From a virus, in IMG/VR virus record IMGVR_UViG_3300014491_000005, positions 1-49,198 of that record: a stretch of 49,198 bases of DNA; one strand, 5' to 3'. The position numbers and the translations under genes are program-made. The notes under the pieces were generated by a model. The model was not told where the DNA came from. It saw nothing but the letters and a program-made list of their open reading frames with translations, and ran no database searches. Positions 38,547 through 46,239 of this stretch are shown here, piece by piece. Numbering within the stretch: the first letter of the stretch is position 1; every line of letters begins with the position of its first letter.

Positions 38547-39179
38547 TCACCCCGCTTTCAGTTCCTCCATGAGCTTCGAGCCCTTGCGCAGGTTGCACAG
38601 CTCGTGAGCCGGTCGGATGTTGTCGGCCGTGTGTGTACCGCCCCGAGAGAGCGGAACCACGTGGTCAAAGTGCAGGTCGTCGAACGATTCGATCGAGGCG
38701 CCGCAGAGATGGCAGGTCATCCCGTGCTCAACCAAGATCGCGGCGTAGTCCACCGGATCAACGGTGGTGGAGCGGATGGCAGCACGGCGCTTCGCGTTGC
38801 TTGCCCGCCTGCGCTCAACGTTTGTCCGCTGATACTCGCGGTAGTAGGCCGCGAGCTTGTCGCGGTTCATCTCCGCGTAGTGCCGTTTGTTGGCCGCTAC
38901 ACGTTCAGGGTTCTTGGCTGCCCAATCACGGCTGGCCTGGCGCGCGGCAGCGGCGTTTCGGGTGTAGTAGTCGCGTCGGGCCTCGCGGCGCTGCTCCTGG
39001 TGGCGCTCGTAGTTGCGCTGGTTGTACTCGCGCTGCTTCTCGGGGCTGCGCTGGCGTAGCTTCTCGCGCTCGGTCTCGACGTTGCGCCAGTAGGCGTCGC
39101 GCTTGTAGTGCTTGCGGCACATGCCGCGTGCGAGGTGAGGCTTATCGCAGCCGTCGACCGTGCACGTACGATCGGTCAA
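38547..39179 (-). CDS. HNH endonuclease between terminase and portal
   Basis: About 210 residues. N-terminal zinc motif CTVDGCDKPHLARGMCRKHY, a long Arg/Glu-rich helix (NYERHQEQRREARRDYYTRN), then a canonical HNH: CHLCGASIESFDDLHFDHVV, PLSRGGTHTADNIRPAHELC, NLRKG. HNH proteins next to terminase can be required for DNA packaging in some cos phages, or be homing enzymes. I place the start near the TTG at 39179 because the zinc motif begins just after it; longer starts are possible and the ribosome binding site is unclear. Confidence 0.8.
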   Translation of the reverse strand: MTDRTCTVDGCDKPHLARGMCRKHYKRDAYWRNVETEREKLRQRSPEKQREYNQRNYERHQEQRREARRDYYTRNAAAARQASRDWAAKNPERVAANKRHYAEMNRDKLAAYYREYQRTNVERRRASNAKRRAAIRSTTVDPVDYAAILVEHGMTCHLCGASIESFDDLHFDHVVPLSRGGTHTADNIRPAHELCNLRKGSKLMEELKAG

Positions 39180-39286
39180 GCTGGCCTGCCTGTGAAGGGG
39201 TTCAGGTCGGCGATAGGTCCCCGTACGGTGCCAGCCGTGCGGGGATCGCCATGTCCGGAGTCGACCGTATCGGGCAGGTCGGACAG

Positions 39287-40552
39287 TCAGGCGGCGCGGC
39301 GCAGCCGCGGCTCCCACATCCCCTGAGTCGTTTTGATGCCGTACCGGAGGGCGTCGACGCCGTGGTCATCGACCTTGACCGGGACGTCCTCACCGCGCAT
39401 CGCATGCTCGTCGGACCACGAGTAGCCGGGTATCTCCCCGATCAGCGCCGGGCAGTTCCGGGACACTTTGAACCGGTCCGTCGACATGAGCGAGGCGACC
39501 AGGCGGATGCCGTCGAGGACCGCGTTGTCGCCGGGTACGACGTTGAGACCGTCCTGAAACAGCTGGACCCGGAACGACGCCGCGGACGGGTCGACGACGA
39601 TGTAGGCGGGCATGACGCCATGCAGGCGGGTCGTCGGGATGCGGACGCCTTTGAGCCAGGTCCGCAGGTTCTCGCTGTACTGGGAGTCGGTGAGCTGCCT
39701 GCGCTCGCGGCGGGAGTCCCACCGGTACTCGTCGACCGCGTACAGCACCCCGTCCGTTCCGGCGCCGAGGAGCACGGCGTGGAACGGGTTGGTGGTGCCG
39801 TAGTCGATGCCGGCGCACACCCACGACTGGATGGCGGGTACGACGTCGACGACGTGGCGGCGTTCGTCCCACATGTCGTAGACGGCGCCTTCAGCGGCGA
39901 CCCATTCGCCGAGGATGAACCGCCGGTACCACAGGCCGGTGAACTCCGCTGAGATGGCCGCGATGTAGTCGGCGGTCAGGCTGGGATTGTCGTGGAGGAC
40001 GAAATGCCAGTTCCGCAGGTTGAGCGCATCGTTGGTGAGGAAGTTCTTCCGCAGCCAGTGCGCCGGGTTATCGGGGTTGGTGGTCGCGAACATTTTCGCG
40101 CCGGGGACGCTCATACGGCCGAGGAGCTGCGTGAAGAACTGCTCGGGGACGAGGGACGCTTCGTCGACGTAGCATCCGGCGCAGGTCAGGCCGCGCAGGC
40201 GGGTTTCGGCGCGGACGTCGTTCGCGCCGATCACCCACACGCGGCGGCCGAGGATCGACGCGAACGGCGACCCCGTGGTGTACGTCGTCTCGGCGGCCAG
40301 CTCGCCGAACAGCTCGAAGTCCATCAGCGGCCCGAACACGTTCCGCGCCGCGGTGATCGAGGTCTTGGCGATGACGACCAGCTCACCGGACGTTGGAGCG
40401 TCAGCGACGTACATGAGCCACCGCAGCAAGCTCGCGATGGTCTTCCCCGACCGGATCGCGCCGTCCCACAGGTTGATCCGCGCCTGGGCGTCGACGATGG
40501 ACTGGATCTGTTTCCGGGACAGGACGTCGGTGACGGCCGACAGATCCAACAC
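39287..40552 (-). CDS. Terminase large subunit
   Basis: About 421 residues. ATPase: Walker A GAIRSGKT, Walker B CYVDEAS, coupling motif FATTNPD. Nuclease: GIDYGTTNPFHAVLLG, YIVVDPSAAS, DDHGVDALRYG, the three acidic clusters of the RNase H-like fold. It is the packaging motor and headful or cos nuclease. The GTG at 40552 (before LDLSAVTDVLSRKQIQSI) is one option; an in-frame GTG at 40591 adds 13 residues, and neither has a strong ribosome binding site. Confidence 0.95.
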   Translation of the reverse strand: MLDLSAVTDVLSRKQIQSIVDAQARINLWDGAIRSGKTIASLLRWLMYVADAPTSGELVVIAKTSITAARNVFGPLMDFELFGELAAETTYTTGSPFASILGRRVWVIGANDVRAETRLRGLTCAGCYVDEASLVPEQFFTQLLGRMSVPGAKMFATTNPDNPAHWLRKNFLTNDALNLRNWHFVLHDNPSLTADYIAAISAEFTGLWYRRFILGEWVAAEGAVYDMWDERRHVVDVVPAIQSWVCAGIDYGTTNPFHAVLLGAGTDGVLYAVDEYRWDSRRERRQLTDSQYSENLRTWLKGVRIPTTRLHGVMPAYIVVDPSAASFRVQLFQDGLNVVPGDNAVLDGIRLVASLMSTDRFKVSRNCPALIGEIPGYSWSDEHAMRGEDVPVKVDDHGVDALRYGIKTTQGMWEPRLRRAA

Positions 40553-40614
40553 CGGCCCCCGATCACGTCCAGTGACCAGGACCCAGGCCACGGCGACGCC
40601 AGGATCAGCGGCGA

Positions 40615-41199
40615 TTACACGGCGGGCGTTCCAATGTCACGCTCTGGAGGTTTGCCGGCCGGTGAGCCACCGGCATTTTCGTCACGTTCGGTTACAGGAT
40701 CAGGGTCCGGGCCGAAACTGTCAGCCGCCACACTCAGCGCCTCACCGAGACGGCCGAGCAGCGACCGCGCACCAGCCGAACCATCACCAGCGTCGATGTC
40801 CGACAGCTTCGCGGCCTTGTCGATACAGATCCCGATGCTCGTATAACCCGACTGCTGATCCCGCAACGGCGGCATCTTCGTCGTCACCAGCTCCGCACCC
40901 AGCGGCCCGGACACGATCTGCGTGTACGGATCCCACGCACGCGCCCGGAACCGCTGAGCATCCCGCAGCAGATCCTCAACCAGCTGCGCACGGGCAGCCT
41001 TCGCGTCGAAAATCCTTGCGCGCGTGGCTTTCTCCGTCTGCGACCGGTCGAAGGCGGACTTGAGTCCTTCGTCGGCTGCGATTTTCGTGACGGTGCTGCC
41101 TGAGACGTCGTGTGCTCGGGCTATCTCGTTGCGCTGTTTCCCGGCTTTGATGTCGGCGAGGATCGCTGCCCGTTTCCTGGGGTCGAGGGCCTTGGGCAC
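40615..41199 (-). CDS. HTH protein, possible small terminase
   Basis: A 194-residue protein: a helix-turn-helix of the resolvase/terminase type at 8-45 (RAAILADIKAGKQRNEIARA, DVSGSTVTKIAADEG), a coiled-coil middle (AQLVEDLLRDAQRFRARAWD) and an acidic, disordered C-terminus. Small terminases bind pac/cos DNA with such a domain. The neighbouring gene encodes a P27-type protein, so this may be a second packaging or regulatory DNA-binding protein. Confidence 0.72.
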   Translation of the reverse strand: MPKALDPRKRAAILADIKAGKQRNEIARAHDVSGSTVTKIAADEGLKSAFDRSQTEKATRARIFDAKAARAQLVEDLLRDAQRFRARAWDPYTQIVSGPLGAELVTTKMPPLRDQQSGYTSIGICIDKAAKLSDIDAGDGSAGARSLLGRLGEALSVAADSFGPDPDPVTERDENAGGSPAGKPPERDIGTPAV

Positions 41200-41200
41200 G

Positions 41201-41638
41201 TCATGCTCCCTCTACCAGGTGAGGCAGCCTCCGTGGTCCCTCGTGGGCTTGTGGCGGCGCTAGTGGCTGGGAGTCTGGTGTGAGCCCGAACGTTTTCGCC
41301 CATCTGGCGGCGGTGGCGTCTGCGCCGTTGCGGATGCCCAGTGCGGGGTTTGGTGCGAGGTCCTGGCCGACCGCGATGAGGACACCGGATGCGGTGATGA
41401 TGGAGTCGGCTTCGCGGTAGGTCGCCAGGGTGGTCACGTACATGGCGAACAGGTCCGCGTTGAGTGGTGTGAGCCTGCCTGCCGGGACGTGGGGTGCGAG
41501 GGCATCCCAGATGGCCCGTGCGTCGCCGGACAGCCAGGCGGGCGGGTCGGGTGGCTTGGGGGCCGGTACGCCCGGAAGGGCGCCACCGTTGCGGGTGGCG
41601 CCCTTCCGGGACGACGTGAGCCGGTGTTCGGCACCCAT
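41201..41638 (-). CDS. P27-family terminase small subunit
   Basis: A 145-residue protein with P27/terminase_4 features: PPAWLSGDARAIWDALAPHV, GRLTPLNADLFAMYVTTLAT, TASGVLIAVGQDLAPNPALG and the closing WAKTFGLTPDSQ. This family forms the small subunit in many actinophages. It lies directly before the HTH gene and the large subunit. Confidence 0.82.
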   Translation of the reverse strand: MGAEHRLTSSRKGATRNGGALPGVPAPKPPDPPAWLSGDARAIWDALAPHVPAGRLTPLNADLFAMYVTTLATYREADSIITASGVLIAVGQDLAPNPALGIRNGADATAARWAKTFGLTPDSQPLAPPQAHEGPRRLPHLVEGA

Positions 41639-41640
41639 GG

Positions 41641-41754
41641 TCAGGTGCCGGACATCCGGCCAGCGGCCGGAGCGGCAGCGCGGCGAGCGACCGCAGCGCG
41701 GGCACCGCGAGCGGCGCCACGGTTGCTGATCATTGCGCGGACACGACGCAGCAT
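41641..41754 (-). CDS. 37-residue Arg/Ala-rich peptide
   Basis: ATG at 41754 preceded by AAAGGGGG, TGA two bases before the terminase small subunit start. Sequence LRRVRAMISNRGAARGARAA continuing basic to RMSGT. Precise fit between neighbours and a good ribosome binding site support it. The charge suggests nucleic-acid binding. Confidence 0.55.
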   Translation of the reverse strand: MLRRVRAMISNRGAARGARAAVARRAAAPAAGRMSGT

Positions 41755-41757
41755 GGC

Positions 41758-42423
41758 TTATCCCCCTTTCAGCTTGATGCCGAGGATCCGGGCGGCCTGG
41801 TGGCCGTCCAGGTATTTGTCGCCCAGCACCTCCAGTCCGGTGCGGGCGAGGTAGGCGTCTTTGCCGGCACGGTCGGCCCAGTAGGCGAGCAGCCAGTGCG
41901 GCGAGTCGTAGATGCTCGCGGGGTCCGGTTCGGGGTCCGCGGTGAGCGCGGCCAGGATCACGGCGAACTCGGCGAGGGATGCGGCTTCGATCCCTGTCTG
42001 GGTGTCGCGCAGGCTGGCGAGCGGGTCCGGGGCTGGTTTGGCGGCCAGCTGGCCGGTGATGTCGGCGTCGCGTGTGGAGCGGGCGGTGAGCATCTGCCTG
42101 ACCCGTGCGGCCGGGGAAGTGTCGGTCCTGACGGCGGCGGTGGCCGCCTCGAGTACGGGGCCCGGCACATAGCGGCGGTCATCCATGGTCACGCCGAGGG
42201 CAGCGGCGAACGCGGCCGGGTCGCCGGGGCCGCGGAAGCAGAACGCCAGCCAGTATTCGGGATCGACGGCGCGGAGGAACCGTTCCTCTTCGGCCTTGGC
42301 CCGTGCGCGGTATCCGGTCCGGTCAGCGTCCGGATCAGGTTCGGGCTCGGGCGCGGGGGTGGTGCCGGGCGGCTGGCTGCCAAGGCCGGCGAGGAGCCGC
42401 CGGGCGGCGTCAGAGAGCGGCAC
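41758..42423 (-). CDS. 221-residue conserved hypothetical
   Basis: GTG at 42423 preceded by GGAG. N-terminal Pro/Glu/Asp-rich segment, then RAVDPEYWLAFCFRGPGDPA, VPGPVLEAATAAVR and the C-terminal LEVLGDKYLDGHQAARILG, a motif familiar from actinophage proteins near terminase. Mostly helical. No function known. Confidence 0.7.
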   Translation of the reverse strand: MPLSDAARRLLAGLGSQPPGTTPAPEPEPDPDADRTGYRARAKAEEERFLRAVDPEYWLAFCFRGPGDPAAFAAALGVTMDDRRYVPGPVLEAATAAVRTDTSPAARVRQMLTARSTRDADITGQLAAKPAPDPLASLRDTQTGIEAASLAEFAVILAALTADPEPDPASIYDSPHWLLAYWADRAGKDAYLARTGLEVLGDKYLDGHQAARILGIKLKGG

Positions 42424-43117
42424 GGGCAAGCTCCAGGTCAGCGAGCGGGAACCATCGCAGGATCGTCGCGTAGTCGGCCGGGTAGGCGCGTTTGATCTCG
42501 CGGAGGAACCGCACGTCCAGGCCGTCGAACGATCGGTTGAACAGCGCGTAGTCCGGCGGCAGGTCGACACCGGCTTCGCTGATGGCGTCCATGACGTGCC
42601 GCTTGCGCCAGTCCCAGATGGGTTTCTGCGTGCGGTTGGACAGGTTGACCGGGCCGTGCATTTTGAGGCTGGTCCGCCGGTTCGGGGAGTCCGCGGCCCG
42701 CACTCCGTCACAGACCCAGGTGTCGGCGGGCAGCCCGTAGTGCTCGCGGACAGTGTCGCTGACGGTCTTGTAGTCCGGGACAACGATCCGTGTGGCTTCG
42801 AGGATCCGGCAGCGTTCGGGGGGCTGGAAAAGCAGCGTCGACAGCCACCGGTACAGCGACGGGTGAGGCAGGTTGATGATTTCCGTGCCGAACCAGTCCG
42901 CGTAGTAGGCGAGCGATTCGCCGACCCAGCTGAGGCCGGGGATCAGGTACAGGTGGTACGGGATCACGGCGGCGCCGGCGTCGCGTAGGGCAAGCCAGGC
43001 GGCCAGTGAGTCCTTTCCCCTGCTGAAGGCCAGGATCACTGTCTGGCCGGCCAGGGCCTCGCGCAGCTGGGCGCTGGGGGGCACTCCCTCGATTTCGATC
43101 GGGTCTGCCGGCTGCAT
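42410..43117 (-). CDS. PAPS reductase-like PP-loop protein
   Basis: A 235-residue protein with the nucleotide-binding PP-loop AFSRGKDSLA (S32-K35-D36-S37) at the N-terminus, ILEATRIVVPDYKTVSDT, and the adenylate-pocket region with RTSLKMHGPVNLSNR and PIWDWRKRHVMDAI. PP-loop enzymes adenylate a substrate with ATP (PAPS reductase, DndC, tRNA thiolation and others). It lacks the Cys-x2-Cys of canonical assimilatory enzymes by eye. First gene of the late arm, just left of the control region. AGGAG is 13 bases from the ATG, longer than usual. Confidence 0.75.
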   Translation of the reverse strand: MQPADPIEIEGVPPSAQLREALAGQTVILAFSRGKDSLAAWLALRDAGAAVIPYHLYLIPGLSWVGESLAYYADWFGTEIINLPHPSLYRWLSTLLFQPPERCRILEATRIVVPDYKTVSDTVREHYGLPADTWVCDGVRAADSPNRRTSLKMHGPVNLSNRTQKPIWDWRKRHVMDAISEAGVDLPPDYALFNRSFDGLDVRFLREIKRAYPADYATILRWFPLADLELARAAL

Positions 43118-43180
43118 GACGGTTATCTTACTCCTATTTCATATGTAATTGTTTTGTGACCTCTGTTATTCATATCTGAC

Positions 43181-43214
43181 TTGACTATGTTTATGCGGCA
43201 CACTAACTTAGTCA
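43181..43214 (+). promoter_or_regulatory. Early promoter/operator, copy 1
   Basis: -35 TTGACT (43181-43186), 17-bp spacer, -10 TAACTT (43204-43209). TGACTATGTT and AACTTAGTCA form the inverted repeat with one mismatch. Sits in the divergent control region upstream of the first early unit; the palindrome could also serve the minus-strand late arm. Confidence 0.85.
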
Positions 43215-43252
43215 TAGCCGATACAGCAATGATTCTACAGGAGGTTCACAGC

Positions 43253-43315
43253 ATGACATCCGACCAGGCGGCCCAGCTCCGCAGGACCGCCGCCCGGCCC
43301 CGGCTGGCCCGGTAA
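43253..43315 (+). CDS. 20-residue leader peptide
   Basis: ATG at 43253, eight bases after AGGAGG, one of the best ribosome binding sites here. The product TSDQAAQLRRTAARPRLAR is basic. Its stop overlaps the next start as TAATG, so it probably couples translation of the following 48-residue gene. No family; a leader-peptide role is inference. Confidence 0.55.
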   Translation: MTSDQAAQLRRTAARPRLAR

Positions 43316-43461
43316 TGGCTCAGCACTGGACAGACATGCGGCCCAGCGACTTCGACGCCGCGGAACCCCTGACTCTCTTCGGCCCCGACGCCACCGACAA
43401 CAGCGGCCAGCCCGCCGCGCCCGACAAGTGCGGCACGCCCGACCTATTCACAGAGGAGTAG
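43315..43461 (+). CDS. 48-residue acidic protein
   Basis: ATG in TAATG overlap with the leader peptide, TAG four bases before the next gene. Sequence AQHWTDMRPSDFDAAEPLTL, then FGPDATDNSGQPAA, ending GTPDLFTEE, a motif I associate with small streptomycete phage proteins. Acidic. Function unknown. Confidence 0.6.
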   Translation: MAQHWTDMRPSDFDAAEPLTLFGPDATDNSGQPAAPDKCGTPDLFTEE

Positions 43462-43465
43462 TCCG

Positions 43466-43960
43466 ATGACCATCACCGCCGCCCCCCGCCCCATCAGCTG
43501 TGCGCAGCGTGTCTGGCTCCGTGTCCTGCGGGTGCCGAACCCGGAGCAGCTGGCCCGCCTCGACGACCTGGCCGTCGCCGAGCTGTACGCCCGCAAGGGA
43601 CACCGGCGCATCGTCGACGAACTGATCTATGACGAGTTCGAGCGCCGCGACCGCGCCGAGAAGGCACGCCGGAAGGCGGAAGCCAGGCGGGAGCGCGCCG
43701 AAGCCCGCAAGCGCGAGCGGCGCGAGGAGTACGACATGTACGTCCAGGCCGCGTGGCTGAAAGCCGAAGCGGACTGCCGCGGGGAGCTGCTGTCCAAGGC
43801 CGGCGACGAGGCCGGCGTCGACCCAATCACGCTGTGGTCCGGGCCTGTCCAGCGCGCACGGAAGCTCGCGTCTGAGGAGCTGTGCGAGTGGTGGGACACG
43901 CACGGCCGCTGGACCTACACCGAATGGCAGCGGCGCTCCCGCCAGCAGGCGGCCGCCTGA
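43466..43960 (+). CDS. 164-residue coiled-coil hypothetical
   Basis: GAGGAG precedes the ATG. A folded N-terminus (CAQRVWLRVLRVPNPEQLAR, DELIYDEFERRDRAEKARRK) leads into a highly charged helix (AEARRERAEARKRERREEYD), then a Trp-rich C-terminus (CEWWDTHGRWTYTEWQRRS). Typical early actinophage protein of unknown role; basic helix suggests nucleic-acid or protein binding. Confidence 0.7.
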   Translation: MTITAAPRPISCAQRVWLRVLRVPNPEQLARLDDLAVAELYARKGHRRIVDELIYDEFERRDRAEKARRKAEARRERAEARKRERREEYDMYVQAAWLKAEADCRGELLSKAGDEAGVDPITLWSGPVQRARKLASEELCEWWDTHGRWTYTEWQRRSRQQAAA

Positions 43961-44060
43961 TCTCCGTCTGGCTCCTGGCAGCTGGCCAGCGGCGTGCCCC
44001 TGGCGCGCTCTGGCGAACCGCCCAGTAGTCCCGCAACCACTCCCCCTGGAAGGAACCAGC

Positions 44061-44540
44061 ATGCTCACCGTTACGGCCGGCGCGACGTTCGTCTTCGACG
44101 AGGCCAAGGCCCGCGCCTGGCTTGACCGCGGGATCCAGCAGTACAACGAGGGCCGGTACGACGACGCCGACGACTTCCGGCAGCTCCCGGACGTCCAGGC
44201 GGATTGGCGCGCGGACTACCAGGAGCCCGGCGACATCGCCGCGCTCGTGCACAAGGCCGTCCATGCGGGTGTGATCGAGCTGCCCGTCCGGGCCTACGGC
44301 GACGGCATCGGCATGATCTTCGAGCATGACCGCGCTGGCACACTGGCCTACCGGTACATCGCGGAGGTCGCCAGTTCCGTACGGCTGTCACTCGTGTCCT
44401 ACGCGAAGGCCTTCGTCAACATCGGCGAGCCCTGCACGGTGGGTGCAGACGCGGCCCTGGCGGTCCTGGCCGAAGCGGTCGAGGCCGTGAACAACCTGCT
44501 CGCCGACCTTGACCAGCACATCGCGGCGGTGGCGGCATGA
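44061..44540 (+). CDS. 159-residue hypothetical protein
   Basis: GGAAGGAACCAGC precedes the ATG. Mixed alpha/beta protein (FVFDEAKARAWLDRGIQQYN, EPGDIAALVHKAVHAGVIEL, GDGIGMIFEHDRAGTLAYRY). No motif I can name. Overlaps the next gene by ATGA. Confidence 0.68.
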   Translation: MLTVTAGATFVFDEAKARAWLDRGIQQYNEGRYDDADDFRQLPDVQADWRADYQEPGDIAALVHKAVHAGVIELPVRAYGDGIGMIFEHDRAGTLAYRYIAEVASSVRLSLVSYAKAFVNIGEPCTVGADAALAVLAEAVEAVNNLLADLDQHIAAVAA

Positions 44541-45208
44541 CCGACGTCCATGCGGTCGCGGCGGCCACCGCGAAGGAGCTGGGCGACGGCTGGAAGGCCT
44601 CGCCGGGCGCGCATTGCCGGGCAGCGTTCATCCGGCATAAGGACGGCCGTGGAGTGTTCATCCTGCAATCACACAGAACGCGCGGGCGCCTGCTGATACA
44701 CGGGGTCTATCCGCCTGAGTGGCGCGGCCTGCCGTACGGCGATCACCGGCCCGAGATCACGGTCAGCCCGGACCGGCCCGCGCGAGGGATCGCCGGGGAC
44801 ATCAAAGGACGGCTACTGCCCCGGTACGAACCGCTCCTTGACCGCGCCCGTAGTGAAGTCGCCTCCGAGATCGCTCAGCTGGCACGCCGGGATGAGGTAG
44901 TGGAATCGATACGGGCGGCATTCCCGGATTCGTGGACGGGAACGGGCCACACGTGGAACAGCGTGAGCATCCATCCGCGAGGGCTCGGGCTCGCCAGCGC
45001 GATCGAAGTCGCCTACGACGGCGAGACGACGCTGCACCTGAATCATGTGTCGGCAGATTGGGCGGTAAGGCTGGCTACGGCTGTGCAGCTGGCACAGGGC
45101 ACTAGCGGCCGGCCCGGACCGGAGGCCCTAGACGGTCGGGAACGGCCTAGGACGGTCACTACGGCCCTGCGGAGGGCACTGCGGCCGGCACTCCCACGGC
45201 ACAGCTGA
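44537..45208 (+). CDS. 223-residue hypothetical protein
   Basis: ATGA-coupled to the previous gene. Sequence includes KELGDGWKASPGAHCRAAFI, RGRLLIHGVYPPEWRGLPYG, PRYEPLLDRARSEVASEIAQ and a C-terminal Arg/Pro-rich tail encoded by DNA with repeated ACGGCC/ACGGTC words. Last gene of the first early unit; a strong terminator follows. Confidence 0.68.
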   Translation: MTDVHAVAAATAKELGDGWKASPGAHCRAAFIRHKDGRGVFILQSHRTRGRLLIHGVYPPEWRGLPYGDHRPEITVSPDRPARGIAGDIKGRLLPRYEPLLDRARSEVASEIAQLARRDEVVESIRAAFPDSWTGTGHTWNSVSIHPRGLGLASAIEVAYDGETTLHLNHVSADWAVRLATAVQLAQGTSGRPGPEALDGRERPRTVTTALRRALRPALPRHS

Positions 45209-45229
45209 CAGACAGCTAGGGACGGCCCA

Positions 45230-45264
45230 GCCTGCCCGGTAGACGGCACCGGGCAGGCTTTTTT
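45230..45264 (+). terminator. Early terminator 1
   Basis: Perfect 11-bp stem GCCTGCCCGGT/ACCGGGCAGGC with a seven-base loop and six T residues. Ends the first early unit and insulates promoter copy 2. Confidence 0.9.
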
Positions 45265-45281
45265 GTGCCTCTGATCAGGCA

Positions 45282-45309
45282 GGACAAAGTTTCCTGAGAT
45301 TCTTTGTCC
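45282..45309 (+). promoter_or_regulatory. Dyad upstream of promoter copy 2
   Basis: GGACAAAG and CTTTGTCC are perfect inverted arms around 12 bases, ending nine bases before the -35. The surrounding block is conserved in front of copies 3 and 4 (with weaker dyad), absent at copy 1. Candidate activator or second operator site. Confidence 0.55.
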
Positions 45310-45317
45310 TATTTATA

Positions 45318-45351
45318 TTGACTAAGTTTTGGCGGCACGGTAACTTAGTCA
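45318..45351 (+). promoter_or_regulatory. Early promoter/operator, copy 2
   Basis: -35 TTGACT (45318-45323), 17-bp spacer, -10 TAACTT (45341-45346). TGACTAAGTT and AACTTAGTCA are perfect 10-bp inverted arms spanning both elements. A GGGGG/CCCCC hairpin follows in the transcript leader (45361-45377). Confidence 0.88.
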
Positions 45352-45401
45352 TATCGGCACGGGGGAACACGGCCCCCGGCCACATCCGAGAGGGGAACCC
45401 A

Positions 45402-46124
45402 ATGACCAGTGTCCGTACCGAAGCCGACCAGGCCGCGGACCCGAACCTCGAAAGGATCCGCAAGGCGCTCCTCCTGGCCCAGGACGAGGGTGCCACCGAA
45501 GGCGAGCGTGAGCAGGCAAACCGGATGGCGGCCAGGCTCGCGGCCAAGTACGGGATCGACATGGCCATGGCATCGGCGAACAGGCCGGCCGGGCACGCCG
45601 ACGAGATGGTGCTCAAGGAGTTCGGGATCGACTCCGACTTCCCCGCGCTCGACCAGCGTCTCCTGTCTGTGCTGATGCGGAGCATGGGCTGCCAGTGCAT
45701 CCGCACCAACGGCGACCATGAGCTGAGCGTGGTCGGCTACCCGTCCGACATTGCCGCCGCCGAGGTGCTGTACGTCTCGCTCGGACTCCAGATGGTCTCC
45801 GGTGTCATCAAGGTCGACGGCGACCACGAAAAGCGCAAGGGCTGGATGCTCGGTTTCATCGACGCGGTGGCCGTGCGCTGCGAGGAGGCCCGCCGCGCGG
45901 CCAAGGGCGATGCGGACAGCACCAGCGACGGCGGGGCTTCCCTGGTCCTGGCCAGCCGCGAGCTGGCCGTGATCAAGGCTTTCGACGCCGAGTTCCCGAA
46001 CCGGGTCAAGAGCCGCGCCCGGCGGTTCGACTACTCCGCTTACGGTGCGGGTGCTGCGGCTGGCCGGCGGGCCACCATGGGCGGCACTTCGGTCGACGCG
46101 AGCGGCCAGAAGGCCCTGACCTGA
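45402..46124 (+). CDS. DUF2786 protein
   Basis: A 240-residue protein. Residues about 15-55 (LERIRKALLLAQDEGATEGE, QANRMAARLAAKYGID) are the DUF2786 helical motif. Downstream are SVLMRSMGCQCIRTNGDHEL, VLYVSLGLQMVSGVIK and an Ala/Gly-rich tail. DUF2786 proteins are common in actinophages and actinomycetes; function unknown, often near DNA-metabolism genes. Start ATG 45402 follows GAGAGGGG, which decides against an upstream start inside the promoter region. Confidence 0.82.
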   Translation: MTSVRTEADQAADPNLERIRKALLLAQDEGATEGEREQANRMAARLAAKYGIDMAMASANRPAGHADEMVLKEFGIDSDFPALDQRLLSVLMRSMGCQCIRTNGDHELSVVGYPSDIAAAEVLYVSLGLQMVSGVIKVDGDHEKRKGWMLGFIDAVAVRCEEARRAAKGDADSTSDGGASLVLASRELAVIKAFDAEFPNRVKSRARRFDYSAYGAGAAAGRRATMGGTSVDASGQKALT

Positions 46125-46141
46125 ATCGCTTCCCCTCTCGG

Positions 46142-46175
46142 ATCGCCCCGGCGGGCTGCCTGCCGGGGCGATTTT
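46142..46175 (+). terminator. Early terminator 2
   Basis: 11-bp stem ATCGCCCCGGC/GCCGGGGCGAT with a nine-base loop and a short T-tract (ATTTTC). Ends the DUF2786 unit. Confidence 0.78.
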
Positions 46176-46239
46176 CGTGTGCGCGGGCGGCGCGCGGTGG
46201 GCAGTTGGCGGCGGCCTGGTCGGTGCCCAGCTGGCCAGC

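Noticed and set aside
44061-45208. Toxin-antitoxin or restriction-modification pair in the early genes
   Set aside because: Two coupled genes of unknown function, but no RelE, VapC, HTH, methyltransferase or nuclease motif visible.
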